Shown here: piece after piece, positions 55,112 through 64,000 of the stretch
Numbering within the stretch: position 1 is the first letter of the stretch
How the letters are laid out: every line of letters begins with the position of its first letter
NCBI GenBank assembly: GCA_024998565.1
Contig: JACOEM010000007.1
Coordinates: 62,001-126,000, forward strand
Length of the DNA: 64,000 nt
DNA from: Nitrospira sp.
Lineage (GTDB): Bacteria > Nitrospirota > Nitrospiria > Nitrospirales > Nitrospiraceae
Reading direction: 5' to 3'
Notes under the pieces: model-generated
Databases searched by the model: none
What the model saw: only the letters and a program-made list of their open reading frames with translations
Told to the model about the DNA's origin: nothing
Position numbers and translations under genes: made by a program

Positions 55112-55321
55112 ACGGACTTAAGTATAGCTGGTCTTCAGAATCATGCTCGATAGCAATGAGTTACAGAATGCTCACCACGGCCGTTCAGAAATTCGTAAGA
55201 CGTGAAACGTTACACGTAACAGGTGTCTGGAAAAAGGCGTTACGTCGTCCCACGTTTTACCTTTTACGAATGACGTTTGACGACTCCTGTGAACGTTGCT
55301 ACGGAACGTTCCGGCATCCGG
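55112..55321. repeat. Low-complexity spacer of GTGAAACGTTACACGT type
   Basis: The 210 bases contain CGTGAAACGTTACACGTAACAGG, GGCGTTACGTCGTCCCACG, TTTTACCTTTTACGAATGACG and similar shuffled words. It is clearly unlike neighbouring coding DNA and resembles the spacer at 21242-21331. No gene. Confidence 0.55.
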
Positions 55322-56974
55322 TCAGGCTCCGGCGCTGGAGAAGACCTGCCTGATCAGCGCTTGCGCATCCTCCTGAATCCGCCTGAGATGGGCCTGGCCC
55401 TTGAAGCTTTCCGCATAAAGTTTATAGACGTCCTCCGTTCCGCTGGGGCGCGCGGCAAACCAACCGTTGGCCGTCGTCACTTTTAACCCTCCGATGGAGG
55501 CCTTATTCCCTGGCGCCTCCGTCAGCATGGCGGTAATCGGTTCTCCCGCGAGTTCCCGGCTCTGCACCTGCTGCGGGGAGAATTTCTGGAGGGCGGCCTT
55601 TTGCGTCCTGGTGGCCGGGGCATCGATCCGTTCGTAGACCGGCTCGCCGAGGCGGGCCGTCAGGTCCGCGTAGAGTTGCGCGGGATCTTTTCCGGTGACC
55701 GCCAGCATTTCCGCCGCGAGCAGATCCATAATGATACCGTCCTTATCGGTGACCCACGTGCTGCCGTTGCGACGGAGAAAGGCCGCGCCCGCACTTTCTT
55801 CACCGCCGAGTCCTAACGATCCGTCACGAAGACCTGGGACAAACCACTTGAAGCCGACCGGCACCTCCACCAATTGTCGCTGCAGACTGCCCGCGACCCG
55901 GTCGATGATGCTGCTGCTGACCACCGTCTTGCCGATTCCTGCGCCGGGGCTCCATCCTGGGCGATGGGTAAACAGATACGAGATCGCGGCGGCAAGGTAG
56001 TGATTGGGGTTCATCAAGCCGCCTCCGGGCGTCACAATGCCATGGCGATCGGTATCGGTGTCGTTGCCGAAGGCGAGGTCGAAGCGGTCTTTGAGTTTGA
56101 TGAGCGAGGCCATGGCGTGGGGGGACGAGCAGTCCATGCGGATCTTGCCGTCCCAATCCAGCGTCATGAAACGAAAGGTCGGATCGACGGACTCGTTGAC
56201 GATGTGCAGGTCTAAACCATACCGTTCTGCCAGTGGACGCCAGTAGGCCACGGCGGCGCCGCCTAACGGATCGACGCCCAGACGCAACTTCGTCGCTTTG
56301 ATGCATTCGAGATCGACTACATTGGGAAGGTCCGCGAGATAGCCGCCGACGAAATCGTGTTGCGTCGTGGACGCGGCCTTCAACGCCTGGTCATAAGGGA
56401 CGCGTTTGACGCCGTGTAGTTTGGCCGCCAGCAAGGCATTGGCGCGGGTCTCAATCGCCTTCGTCACCTCTGTGTCGGCCGGACCGCCGTGCGGCGGGTT
56501 GTACTTGAAGCCGCCGTCCTCCGGAGGGTTGTGCGAAGGAGTGATGACGATGCCATCCGCAAGACCGGACGCGCGGCCCTGATTCGTGGTCAGAATTGCG
56601 TGCGAGATGACCGGTGTGGGGGTATACCCGTCGTCGCGATCCATGCGGATCTGAATGCCGTTTGCGGCCAAGACTTCCAGTGCACTCCGTTGAGCCGGCG
56701 CGGAGAGGGCGTGCGTATCCTTGCCGATGAACAGGGGGCCGGTCGTTCCGGCCTGAGTCCGGTATTCGCAAATAGCCTGGGTAATCGCAAGAATGTGCGT
56801 TTCATTGAAGGTGCAACGAAGGGAAGACCCACGATGTCCGCTCGTGCCGAAACTCACCCGCTGTTGGGGATCGGAGGCGTCCGGTACGTTGCCATAGTAG
56901 GCCTGTTCAAGTTTCTCGAGATTGACCAGTTGTTCCGGTTGTGCCGGTTGTCCGGCACGAGGGTGGAGAGCCAT
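55322..56974 (-). CDS. pgm: Phosphoglucomutase (alpha-D-glucose specific)
   Basis: 550 residues from ATG 56974 (GAGGAATCT upstream); close to the E. coli enzyme in length. Interconverts glucose 1- and 6-phosphate. [12 protein letters not shown] near 40-51, Ser147 in [12 protein letters not shown] (phosphoserine loop), metal loop [12 protein letters not shown], sugar loop [15 protein letters not shown] and phosphate-binding [14 protein letters not shown]. It supports glycogen and cell-surface sugar metabolism. It has a very good promoter divergent from the thioredoxin-fold gene. Confidence 0.95.
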   Translation of the reverse strand: MALHPRAGQPAQPEQLVNLEKLEQAYYGNVPDASDPQQRVSFGTSGHRGSSLRCTFNETHILAITQAICEYRTQAGTTGPLFIGKDTHALSAPAQRSALEVLAANGIQIRMDRDDGYTPTPVISHAILTTNQGRASGLADGIVITPSHNPPEDGGFKYNPPHGGPADTEVTKAIETRANALLAAKLHGVKRVPYDQALKAASTTQHDFVGGYLADLPNVVDLECIKATKLRLGVDPLGGAAVAYWRPLAERYGLDLHIVNESVDPTFRFMTLDWDGKIRMDCSSPHAMASLIKLKDRFDLAFGNDTDTDRHGIVTPGGGLMNPNHYLAAAISYLFTHRPGWSPGAGIGKTVVSSSIIDRVAGSLQRQLVEVPVGFKWFVPGLRDGSLGLGGEESAGAAFLRRNGSTWVTDKDGIIMDLLAAEMLAVTGKDPAQLYADLTARLGEPVYERIDAPATRTQKAALQKFSPQQVQSRELAGEPITAMLTEAPGNKASIGGLKVTTANGWFAARPSGTEDVYKLYAESFKGQAHLRRIQEDAQALIRQVFSSAGA

Positions 56975-57031
56975 AGATTCCTCGGCAAATGATGATGGGT
57001 GGATGAGGCGGTTCAGAATGACGCCGCACTC

Positions 57032-57060
57032 AGTATATACGGCTCGATGAGCAATGTCAG
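57032..57060 (-). promoter_or_regulatory. Sigma-70-type promoter of pgm
   Basis: Minus strand: CTGACA (57060-57055), exactly 17 bases, TATACT (57037-57032). Both boxes match five of six consensus bases. It lies 57 bases before the pgm start. Confidence 0.5.
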
Positions 57061-57130
57061 GCATGCGTTTGCTTGCGCGGTCCTCCGCGCGGGTGTTAAG
57101 ATCCGCTCACGTTAAGGAGAGGGGTTGTCC

Positions 57131-57397
57131 ATGCCGAATATTACCTTATTGCACTCACCGACCTGCGGAGCCTGTCCATCAGCGAAACGCCTGTGGAAGG
57201 AACTTAGGGTAAAGTATAGCTTTAGCTATCGCGAGGTCGATATCACGACCCCGGATGGTCAGGAATTGGCGAATCGGCATTCGGTCCGGGCCGTGCCCGC
57301 GACGATTATCGACGGCCGTCTGACCTTCGTCGGGGTGCCGCCTCGTCAAAGCGCCGAGAAGGCGTTGCAGCTGAAGATGAAACCGCAGGGTGCGTGA
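57131..57397 (+). CDS. Thioredoxin-fold/glutaredoxin-like protein
   Basis: 88 residues; AAGGAGAGGGG before ATG 57131. Active-site Cys12-Gly-Ala-Cys15, then helix PSAKRLWKEL, and the cis-Pro motif RAVPATIIDGRLTFVG. This is a minimal thioredoxin fold, likely a thiol-disulfide reductant in the cytoplasm. A zinc-ribbon peptide gene follows 12 bases later. Confidence 0.8.
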   Translation: MPNITLLHSPTCGACPSAKRLWKELRVKYSFSYREVDITTPDGQELANRHSVRAVPATIIDGRLTFVGVPPRQSAEKALQLKMKPQGA

Positions 57398-57409
57398 GAC
57401 TGGAGAGAT

Positions 57410-57574
57410 ATGACCGTTCCTGATGATGACGATTTTGAATTGCCGATTCTTCCTATGATCGATAAGGGGCCGCCGCCTGAATGCGGGACGTGCGGAGACC
57501 CGATGAAGTTCATCGATGGCGATTGGGCCTGCGTCGATTGCAACGGTGAGCTGCTCGGTCCGGAAACCGGCTAG
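57410..57574 (+). CDS. 54-residue zinc-ribbon protein
   Basis: ATG 57410 (GGAGAG upstream), stop TAG 57572-57574. Acidic N-terminus (PDDDDFELPILP), then CGTC and, 14 residues on, CVDC: four Cys spaced for one zinc. It follows the thioredoxin-fold gene by 12 bases and is probably co-expressed. Function unknown; possibly a small redox or metal partner. Confidence 0.6.
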   Translation: MTVPDDDDFELPILPMIDKGPPPECGTCGDPMKFIDGDWACVDCNGELLGPETG

Positions 57575-57606
57575 CAGCCACCGGCGTTCTTGGCCTCTCA
57601 CGCGTG

Positions 57607-57657
57607 TAGTGCGGAGCGTCGCCGAGATACTCTCTGCGGCCTTCCGCTCCGCGCTCT
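57607..57657 (+). repeat. Inverted repeat before the AddB-like gene
   Basis: GCGGAGCG (57611-57618) is exactly complementary to CGCTCCGC (57645-57652), with GTAG/CTAC outside it offset by a few bases. It lies between the zinc-ribbon gene and the nuclease gene, 24 bases before the latter's start, and may end the first transcript or be structural. Confidence 0.35.
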
Positions 57658-57680
57658 ACGATTAACGGCCCACGGTCTCC

Positions 57681-60600
57681 ATGCTCCGCCTCGTCACCGG
57701 CCCGTTTCATCCCACACTCGAATCGCAACTCGTTCACGATCTGCGTGTTCTCAAGTCCGGCAAACCCCAAGCCGCAGTCGCGCTGGTGGTGCCTTCGGAT
57801 CAGTTGCGTCGCTCGCTCAAGCGGCTGCTGGTCGTCAAGCGGGGGCTGGCATTACTGAACGTCCACATTCTCTCGTTTCACCAGCTCGCGCTACAGTTGC
57901 AGCGCGAGCGCCTCACGACAGCCGGAGCGTCTGGTGCGGTGCGGCAGATTGAACTCGTCACCGACACGTTTTTCGAGCGCCTGCTTCAACACCTCGGGGA
58001 GCGCAACGTGCCTCAGACCGGGGCGCTTCGTTTGTCCCAGCTGCCGTGCGGCGCCTGGCCGGCTTTGTGGGCCAGCGTGCGAGACCTCAAGGATGCCACG
58101 GTGGATTCCGCCCTGGCGTTACGCGCGGTGGAGGAACGTCAGTTCCCGCCTGAGGACGGTGACAAGCTGAAGGGATTGTTTACCCTATATGCGGCGCTGC
58201 GGGACGGCAGTGCCGCGTTGGGTGTGGGATCTCCGGATGACTTGGCCGCGCTCGTCACCGATTTTGTACCGGCCTCTCCCTTTCTCCGTGGTCTCAGCGG
58301 TCTCTGGTACTACGGGTCGTACGACCTGACGCAAACCCAGCTGACTCTCCTGGAATCGCTCAGCCTCTCCCTGCCGGTCACGGTGTATTTCCCGCTCAGC
58401 GAACGACCGGCCTACGGTTTTGCGCGACAGTTTTTGGAGCGGCACCTCTACCCGATCGCCGGAGGGGCCGAGGAACCAGCTGAGGCTGCCTCCGGTGATG
58501 GTGCGCAGAATTCTCAGGAACTAAATGTATCGGTTGAGGTGCGCAATGCCGCCGGGATCGACGATGAGCTGACGCTGGTCTGCAAACAGATCCTGTCGCT
58601 GGTGGAAACTAACGGCTTTACGTTCGACGAGATCGGTGTGGTGGGTCGCACCCTCGTGCCGTACCAGGTGTCTCTGAGACGAATCTTCGACCAGCATCGC
58701 ATTCCGTTTCTTTCCAGTGCGACGGTGCCGCTGTTACAGGAGCCGGCCGTGAAGACGCTGCTTCACCTGGCCCGGCTCAAGGGGAGCGGGCTGCATCGGC
58801 CGGCCATGTTGGAGGTGATAACCTCCCCATGGAATCGCCGCCTGACGGCCGACCGTGGCGGGGTTGAACCGCGTCCGGACCTTTGGCGATCGGCGGTGCT
58901 GGCGCTTGGGATTACCCGTGGCGAGGAGGAGTGGCGACGGCTCGCGCAATTGGGCCGTCTGGAATCCTGGTCGTCCGATGCCGACGGCCCCGTGACGGAA
59001 GCGCTCGAGTCGTTCTCAATCGATGGCGTGCAGCTGCGTCTGTTGTGGGACTGCCTTTCACCGTTGATCGAGGATGTGAAGCGCCTTCCTGAGCAGGGCG
59101 GATACAGCGCTCTGACCGATGCCTTCTGCTCCCTCGCTGAGACCCATCTGACCGTTTCCCTGGGAGCCTCCACAGCCATTGACGCGACGGCGCAATGGGA
59201 CGATGCCCCGGATGTGCATGAGGCGCTCTCCCGTGTCTTCGCCGAGCTGCGGGCCCTCGATCGCCTCGACGTCCACGTTACTTGGGACGAATGGACGGAT
59301 ACGTTTGCGGAGATGTTGACGCGCGCGACCCGCGCCTTGGCGCCGTCCTCACACCACGGCGTGCAGGTGTTGGATGCGATGGCGGCCCGCGGCGTGGGAT
59401 TTCGTGCCCTCTTTCTGATCGGAATGAACGAAAAACTGTTTCCCCGGTATATCCATGAAGATGGATTTCTTCGTGACCGGCACCGACTGGTGTTGAGCGA
59501 AACCCTGGGCTACAAGATCGACCAGAAGCTGCAGGGCTATGGGGAGGAGGCGCTGCTGTTCGAGCTGTTGCGAGCGTCGGCCGGGGAACGCCTGTATCTC
59601 TCCTATCAACGGGCGGATGCCGCCGGTCGCCCCTTGGCGCCCTCCGGTTATCTGGATGCGGTCGGGGTGGTGCCACACCCCTCGGATCCTGAGTCTCTGT
59701 TCGCCCTTCCACGTCGGTGGCCGGATCGTGTCGATCTTCCGCTCTTCACGCCCCACCTGCAGACGAGAGAGGAACTGGCCGTGAGCATGGTACTGCAGGG
59801 GCGCGACGTGACAGCCCTGTTGGAGGCGGTCGGACGTGACGGGTTGTTATTTTCCCATGGACTGGGGGCGCAAGGAGTGATTGAAAGCGGTCATCCGGCG
59901 CTGAGCGCGTACGACGGGATGCTTGAACATGCAGGCGCCCATTGGAAGACGGTCACCGAACGAGGGTTTTCGCCGACGGCATTGGAAACCTATGCCCGTT
60001 GTCCCTTTCAATATTTTTCCGGACAGGTGCTCAAGCTTGAATCGGTGCGCCCCGTCCCCTCCATGGAACTCACGCCTCCGGCGATGGGCCAACTCTGTCA
60101 TGACGCGTTGCGACGCTGTTATCTGGCGCTGATCCAACAGGGCTGGCCGGCGACGACGTTGTCTGCCTCCGTCATCACTGCGGAGGTGAATCGGGCAGTC
60201 CTGCAGGCCTTTGAAGCCTATGCCACCACGCATGGCACCGGGTATGCCTTGATCTGGGAGTTGGCACAGGAATCGGTCCGGCGGTTGATCGAAGCGACGA
60301 TCGTGCTTGATCGTGAAGCGGCGTTGGCCTCGGGGTTCCATCCCGCCGAATTCGAATTGGATGCCACCGGGATTTTGCCGGATGGTTCAGGCGGGCAGGA
60401 CATTCCGCTACGTGGACGATGGGATCGGGTGGATCGGCATCCGGGGTCCGGCGCGGTGAGGGTCATCGATTATAAGTATCGAGCGAACGACCGCGTGGAG
60501 GCCAAGGATCGCAATCTCCTGCAAGCGGCCCTGCGTGCTCAACGGCTGCAGCCTGCGCTCTATGCCTTAATGACCGCTGTCGGGTCGTCCGGCGGCCGGC

Positions 60601-60911
60601 AGGGGCCTCAGCCGGAACAGGTCGAGTTTCTCTATTTGCTCCCGCATGCCGCTCCTGCGGTTGAGCGTGTGTCCTTCGCCGCTTCGGCCTGGCAGGGACC
60701 CTCCGGTCCGATGTTGAGCAGGACGATGCAGGTGCTGCTCGATGGCATACGCGCCGCACAATATTTCATCGTCCCGGACGCCCACTGCACCCATTGTGAC
60801 TTCTCAACCGCCTGCCGCCGCGCCCATCAACCGAGCTGGTGGCGGGCCTATCGGTCCTCGCAGGCCAGGACGTTACGGGACGTGCGATCGCAGAAGGTGC
60901 CGCGTGACTGA
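57681..60911 (+). CDS. AddB-like PD-(D/E)XK nuclease
   Basis: 1076 residues. The C-terminal RecB-type nuclease domain shows RGRWDRVDR and RVIDYKYR (metal and catalytic Lys). Four Cys in the AddB iron-sulfur arrangement enclose it: Cys774 (YARCPFQYFSG), Cys1036, Cys1039 and Cys1045 (HCTHCDFSTAC). The N-terminal 700 residues follow AddB's helicase-like shape (VALVVPSDQLRRSLKRLL, GFRALFLIGMNEKLFPR), but TGPFHPTLESQLV stands where a Walker A would be, with no Lys-Ser/Thr, so ATP hydrolysis is unlikely in this subunit. It overlaps the helicase gene that follows by eight bases. Known pairs of this kind resect DNA double-strand ends for recombination. Confidence 0.85.
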   Translation: MLRLVTGPFHPTLESQLVHDLRVLKSGKPQAAVALVVPSDQLRRSLKRLLVVKRGLALLNVHILSFHQLALQLQRERLTTAGASGAVRQIELVTDTFFERLLQHLGERNVPQTGALRLSQLPCGAWPALWASVRDLKDATVDSALALRAVEERQFPPEDGDKLKGLFTLYAALRDGSAALGVGSPDDLAALVTDFVPASPFLRGLSGLWYYGSYDLTQTQLTLLESLSLSLPVTVYFPLSERPAYGFARQFLERHLYPIAGGAEEPAEAASGDGAQNSQELNVSVEVRNAAGIDDELTLVCKQILSLVETNGFTFDEIGVVGRTLVPYQVSLRRIFDQHRIPFLSSATVPLLQEPAVKTLLHLARLKGSGLHRPAMLEVITSPWNRRLTADRGGVEPRPDLWRSAVLALGITRGEEEWRRLAQLGRLESWSSDADGPVTEALESFSIDGVQLRLLWDCLSPLIEDVKRLPEQGGYSALTDAFCSLAETHLTVSLGASTAIDATAQWDDAPDVHEALSRVFAELRALDRLDVHVTWDEWTDTFAEMLTRATRALAPSSHHGVQVLDAMAARGVGFRALFLIGMNEKLFPRYIHEDGFLRDRHRLVLSETLGYKIDQKLQGYGEEALLFELLRASAGERLYLSYQRADAAGRPLAPSGYLDAVGVVPHPSDPESLFALPRRWPDRVDLPLFTPHLQTREELAVSMVLQGRDVTALLEAVGRDGLLFSHGLGAQGVIESGHPALSAYDGMLEHAGAHWKTVTERGFSPTALETYARCPFQYFSGQVLKLESVRPVPSMELTPPAMGQLCHDALRRCYLALIQQGWPATTLSASVITAEVNRAVLQAFEAYATTHGTGYALIWELAQESVRRLIEATIVLDREAALASGFHPAEFELDATGILPDGSGGQDIPLRGRWDRVDRHPGSGAVRVIDYKYRANDRVEAKDRNLLQAALRAQRLQPALYALMTAVGSSGGRQGPQPEQVEFLYLLPHAAPAVERVSFAASAWQGPSGPMLSRTMQVLLDGIRAAQYFIVPDAHCTHCDFSTACRRAHQPSWWRAYRSSQARTLRDVRSQKVPRD

Positions 60912-63900
60912 ACCGACGCAAATTCCGGATCAGGCGGCCAGGGAAGCAGCCGCCACGACGTTCGATCGGAATGTCGTCGTGATCGCCGGGGCGGGAACCG
61001 GGAAAACCACACTGCTGGTGAACCGGTTATTGTACCTACTCATGCGCCGGACCGATCCGTTGGATCTGTCGCGCATCGTGGCCCTGACCTTCACCAACAA
61101 AGCCGCCACTGAGATGAAACTCCGTTTACGGGAGCGCCTTCGCTCGTTGGTGAACGTGGAAGGTCGCGACAATCCTGCGGCCGGTAGTGGCACGGTTTCG
61201 ATCGCCGACCTGCGCATGCGGTATGGCTGGACGACCGATGAGATCGTGGCCCGGGCCGATGCCGCACTCCGTGACGTCGAGAAAGCGCAGATCGGAACGC
61301 TGCATAGTTTTGCCGCGCATCTCTTGCGCCTGTACCCGATTGAAGCCGGAGTCACACCGACGTTTCAAACGGACGAAGACGGTTCACGGTTTGAGGAACA
61401 TTTTACCAATGAGTGGGAGTTGTGGCTGGATGGTGAGCTGGGGGCGGCGGGGAGTGATCACGGTCGCTGGCGGATACTCCTGGATACGTTCAGCCTGGAC
61501 GAACTACGCGAGTTGGCCTACAGCCTCCACAGTGACTTGATTGATTTGAATGGGCTGATGCAACAGGTGGGCGAGACCGGCCTGAATCCGGGATTGCGTG
61601 ACTGGTTCTCCCTCCGTAAGGCGCAGGCGGAACGTCTGCTCGCACGATATGACCGCCCGAAGCGACGCAAAATCGAACTGATGCTCGCCGCGGTCGCGGA
61701 ACTGTTCGCCCTCCTGCTTGCCGAGGGGTTGGGCGCGCTGCGGTCTTTCCCACGCGAGTCGCAGGAATTGTTGGCCAAAGATCTCGGCGCCGCCCCGACC
61801 GGTTGGGAGGAAGACGACTATGAGGCGGTGGAGTCATTGCAGCGGATCGCCAAACGGTTGCTCAGGGTCGATCATGAACTCCTGCAGCATCTGCTGGCCC
61901 TGCTCTCGCCTTTCGTGCAGTCAGTGCGGAAGTCGTTCCTGGATTCCGGCTGGCTTACCTTCGACGGCTTGGTCGGTAAGGCCCGGACCCTGCTTCGCGA
62001 TCATCCGCCCATACGTGAGCAGTTGAAACGGGACTATCGCGCGCTGTTGGTCGATGAATTTCAGGATACGGACCCCGTGCAGTACGAGATTGTGCTCTAT
62101 CTGGCGGAGCGCCCCGGCACACAAGCCGGTTCATGGCGGGAGACGGAACTCGAATCGGGAAAACTGTTCATCGTCGGTGACCCGAAGCAATCGATTTATG
62201 CCTTCCGTCGGGCCGATATCGAAGCGTTCGATCACGTCGTCGATCGGCTGGAAGGCAGCGGGGCGTTGCGCTGCGAACTGGCCACGAACTTTCGCAGCCA
62301 TGCGCAGGTGCTCGATCTAGTCAACGGCGTATTCAACCGGCTTCTGGTGGCGCAACCTGCCATTCAGCCGCCGAACGTTCCGCTGACGGTGCAGCCCAAT
62401 CGATCGAGTCAGTTCCGTAATCCCGGGGTGGAGCTCCGGTTGGTCGCATCGGAAGGCGACGGCGACTTGGATTCGGCAGCGGCCACGCGTGTGGAGGCGG
62501 AACAGATTGCACTGATGGTGTCGGGTTTGTTGCGGCCGGCCGGGCAAGGGGGCGAAGCGAGGGGACCGGAAAGCGGGCTTCGCCCCGGGCATATCGCGCT
62601 CCTCTTTCGAAAATTGACCCAGGCTGAGCACTATCTGGAAGCCCTCCGGCGGCATGGCATTGCCTACATCATCGATGGAGAGAAACATTTTTACCGCCGG
62701 CAGGAGGTGATCGACCTGGTCAACATGCTCCGGTGCGTCGACAATCCTCACGACCGCATTGCCCTGGTGGGGTTGCTCCGGTCGGCAGTGGGCGGGCTGC
62801 CTGATGACGCGCTGGTCGGCCTGCAGGAACGGCAGGCGCTGGATTACCGCGAAGTCGCTCGCCTGACAGACTGGAGCAGTCCGCATGCCGAGCCGCTTCG
62901 CCGGTTGTATGGCGCGTTGGCACGGCTGCATGAGCAGGCGTGCTGCTCTCCGTTGCCTGAGGTGCTGGACCTCATTTTTGCGCAGCTCCCTGTCCTCGAA
63001 CTCGCAGCGGCATCCCTGCACGGAGAACAGGCCGTGGCCAATCTCTTCAAGGTTCGCCAGATGGCGGCCGAGCTGGCCGATCGTCCGAATCTCACGTTGA
63101 ACGGCTTTGTCTCACTCATGCTGGAGCGGCTCAGGGAGCAACCGGAAGAAGCGGAGAGTGCGCTCTCCGAGGACACGCTGGAGGCGGTGCGCGTGCTCAC
63201 GATCCATAAAGCCAAGGGCCTGGAGTTCCCGCTGGTGATTCTGGCCGGGTTACACCATGGCGACGGCGCGGGGCGAGGTTCTGCGCGACCGCTCATTTGG
63301 CATGACTGGTCGACGGGCGTGCAGGGGCTCGACTTGGGCGATCGCTGTAGCCTGGGTGCGGTGCTGGTGGCCGAGAAGGCGCGCACGCGTGAACAAGCGG
63401 AACGGCGTCGGCTGTTCTATGTCGGGATGACGCGCGCACGGGAGTGTCTGGTGTTGTCCGGAGCCCTGCCGCGGCGGCGGGTGCGGGGGGCGTTGTTGGA
63501 ATTGTTGGAGGAAGCGGCCGGAGCGGAACTCGGCCTGGCCGAACAGCAGGACATTCCGGTCGGTGCTGTCGGATTGCGTCAGATCGTTCTGCAGGGCGAT
63601 GATCGTCCGCCCGCCAGGCAGCGCGAACGTCCCGTCGCATTAGAAGGCGCGGTAATGGACCGGGCGTTCTCCGAACGTTGGATGCAGCGCGACCGGAACT
63701 GGCAGGCGCAGCGATCGGAACCCTTGCTGGTCTCTCCGTCGGACTTCATTCAGAAACCGGCACCGGCATCCGAGAGGGAACCAGGGCAGGTGAGACGGGT
63801 GACGCCGGGGAAGACCGTGGGGACCATCGCCCACCGGCTTCTACAATACTGGGATTTCACCGCTGATGTGGCGTCACAGGTAGCGTTGATCGACCACACT

Positions 63901-64000
63901 TCGCTGGCGCTTGATGAACCGGATACGGGGATGCAGGAGGCTGTGATCGAGGAGGTACGGGACCTGTTGCGAACCTTCGCCCAATCTGCGGCCTACGATC
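60904..64000 (+). CDS. AddA-like UvrD-type helicase-nuclease (partial)
   Basis: GTG 60904 lies inside the last codons of the nuclease gene. At least 1032 codons are present; the frame is open at the window edge. UvrD/RecB motifs: Walker A AGAGTGKTT (28-36), VALTFTNKAATEMK (Ia), VDEFQDTD (383-390, motif II), VGDPKQSIYAFRRAD (III), ELATNFRSH (IV), LTIHKAKGLEFPLVI (V) and FYVGMTRARECL (around 838-849, VI). The nuclease domain seems to begin near GTIAHRLLQYWDF at the end of the window. With the AddB-like subunit it would unwind and degrade DNA ends. Confidence 0.92.
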   Translation, partial: MTEPTQIPDQAAREAAATTFDRNVVVIAGAGTGKTTLLVNRLLYLLMRRTDPLDLSRIVALTFTNKAATEMKLRLRERLRSLVNVEGRDNPAAGSGTVSIADLRMRYGWTTDEIVARADAALRDVEKAQIGTLHSFAAHLLRLYPIEAGVTPTFQTDEDGSRFEEHFTNEWELWLDGELGAAGSDHGRWRILLDTFSLDELRELAYSLHSDLIDLNGLMQQVGETGLNPGLRDWFSLRKAQAERLLARYDRPKRRKIELMLAAVAELFALLLAEGLGALRSFPRESQELLAKDLGAAPTGWEEDDYEAVESLQRIAKRLLRVDHELLQHLLALLSPFVQSVRKSFLDSGWLTFDGLVGKARTLLRDHPPIREQLKRDYRALLVDEFQDTDPVQYEIVLYLAERPGTQAGSWRETELESGKLFIVGDPKQSIYAFRRADIEAFDHVVDRLEGSGALRCELATNFRSHAQVLDLVNGVFNRLLVAQPAIQPPNVPLTVQPNRSSQFRNPGVELRLVASEGDGDLDSAAATRVEAEQIALMVSGLLRPAGQGGEARGPESGLRPGHIALLFRKLTQAEHYLEALRRHGIAYIIDGEKHFYRRQEVIDLVNMLRCVDNPHDRIALVGLLRSAVGGLPDDALVGLQERQALDYREVARLTDWSSPHAEPLRRLYGALARLHEQACCSPLPEVLDLIFAQLPVLELAAASLHGEQAVANLFKVRQMAAELADRPNLTLNGFVSLMLERLREQPEEAESALSEDTLEAVRVLTIHKAKGLEFPLVILAGLHHGDGAGRGSARPLIWHDWSTGVQGLDLGDRCSLGAVLVAEKARTREQAERRRLFYVGMTRARECLVLSGALPRRRVRGALLELLEEAAGAELGLAEQQDIPVGAVGLRQIVLQGDDRPPARQRERPVALEGAVMDRAFSERWMQRDRNWQAQRSEPLLVSPSDFIQKPAPASEREPGQVRRVTPGKTVGTIAHRLLQYWDFTADVASQVALIDHTSLALDEPDTGMQEAVIEEVRDLLRTFAQSAAYD

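Overview
The window looks like chromosomal DNA of a Nitrospira-type bacterium (phylum Nitrospirota). That is an inference from gene content: GC-rich coding sequence, an outer membrane (LolCD, Lnt, beta-barrel, many lipoproteins), an archaeal-type fructose bisphosphate aldolase/phosphatase, DNA topoisomerase VI, and scrambled low-complexity spacers between genes. No rRNA, tRNA, CRISPR array, insertion sequence or prophage was seen.

Region by region. 1-9.5 kb is an envelope-facing accessory locus: an LPP20-type lipoprotein, exported proteins, a trypsin-like serine protease, a membrane-anchored CHASE2 sigma-54 activator, an SH3-like exported protein, a decayed caspase-like gene and two small ORFs. 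Sigma-54-type promoter matches (GG-N10-GC) lie in front of several of these. 9.8-12.4 kb: FBP aldolase/phosphatase, cupin, ACT protein, RlpA. 12.6-18.8 kb: a CorB-type protein facing ligA, then a MoxR-type ATPase with an unknown partner. 18.9-27 kb: a LysM lipoprotein followed by trpE-G-D-C-(lipoprotein)-F-B-A, with a good internal promoter before trpBA. 27.2-36.6 kb: GAF protein, lipoprotein, beta-barrel, and the leftward run lnt-prfB-lysS-lolC-lolD; prfB carries the classic +1 frameshift. 36.7-46.1 kb: small membrane and exported proteins, PilZ, VanZ-like and flavin-binding proteins, a tandem lipoprotein family, a 2OG oxygenase, dodecin and a REC-PAS protein. 46.5-50.6 kb: topoisomerase VI B and A subunits, a possible P-II-like protein and a small exported protein. 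50.6-57.6 kb: cupredoxin-like lipoprotein, DUF1800/DUF1501 pair, Cys-rich protein, YacG, NlpC/P60-like lipoprotein, phosphoglucomutase, a thioredoxin-fold protein and a zinc-ribbon peptide. 57.7 kb to the end: an AddB-like nuclease and an AddA-like helicase-nuclease, the latter cut by the window edge.

Genes that work together: all seven trp genes convert chorismate to tryptophan; Lnt finishes lipoproteins that LolCD releases to the outer membrane; Top6A/B form one type IIB topoisomerase; the AddA/AddB-like pair would process DNA double-strand ends. The most interesting unit is the first 9.5 kb, where a membrane sigma-54 activator appears to sit beside its own candidate target promoters. Functions were assigned by reading motifs only; no database search was possible.
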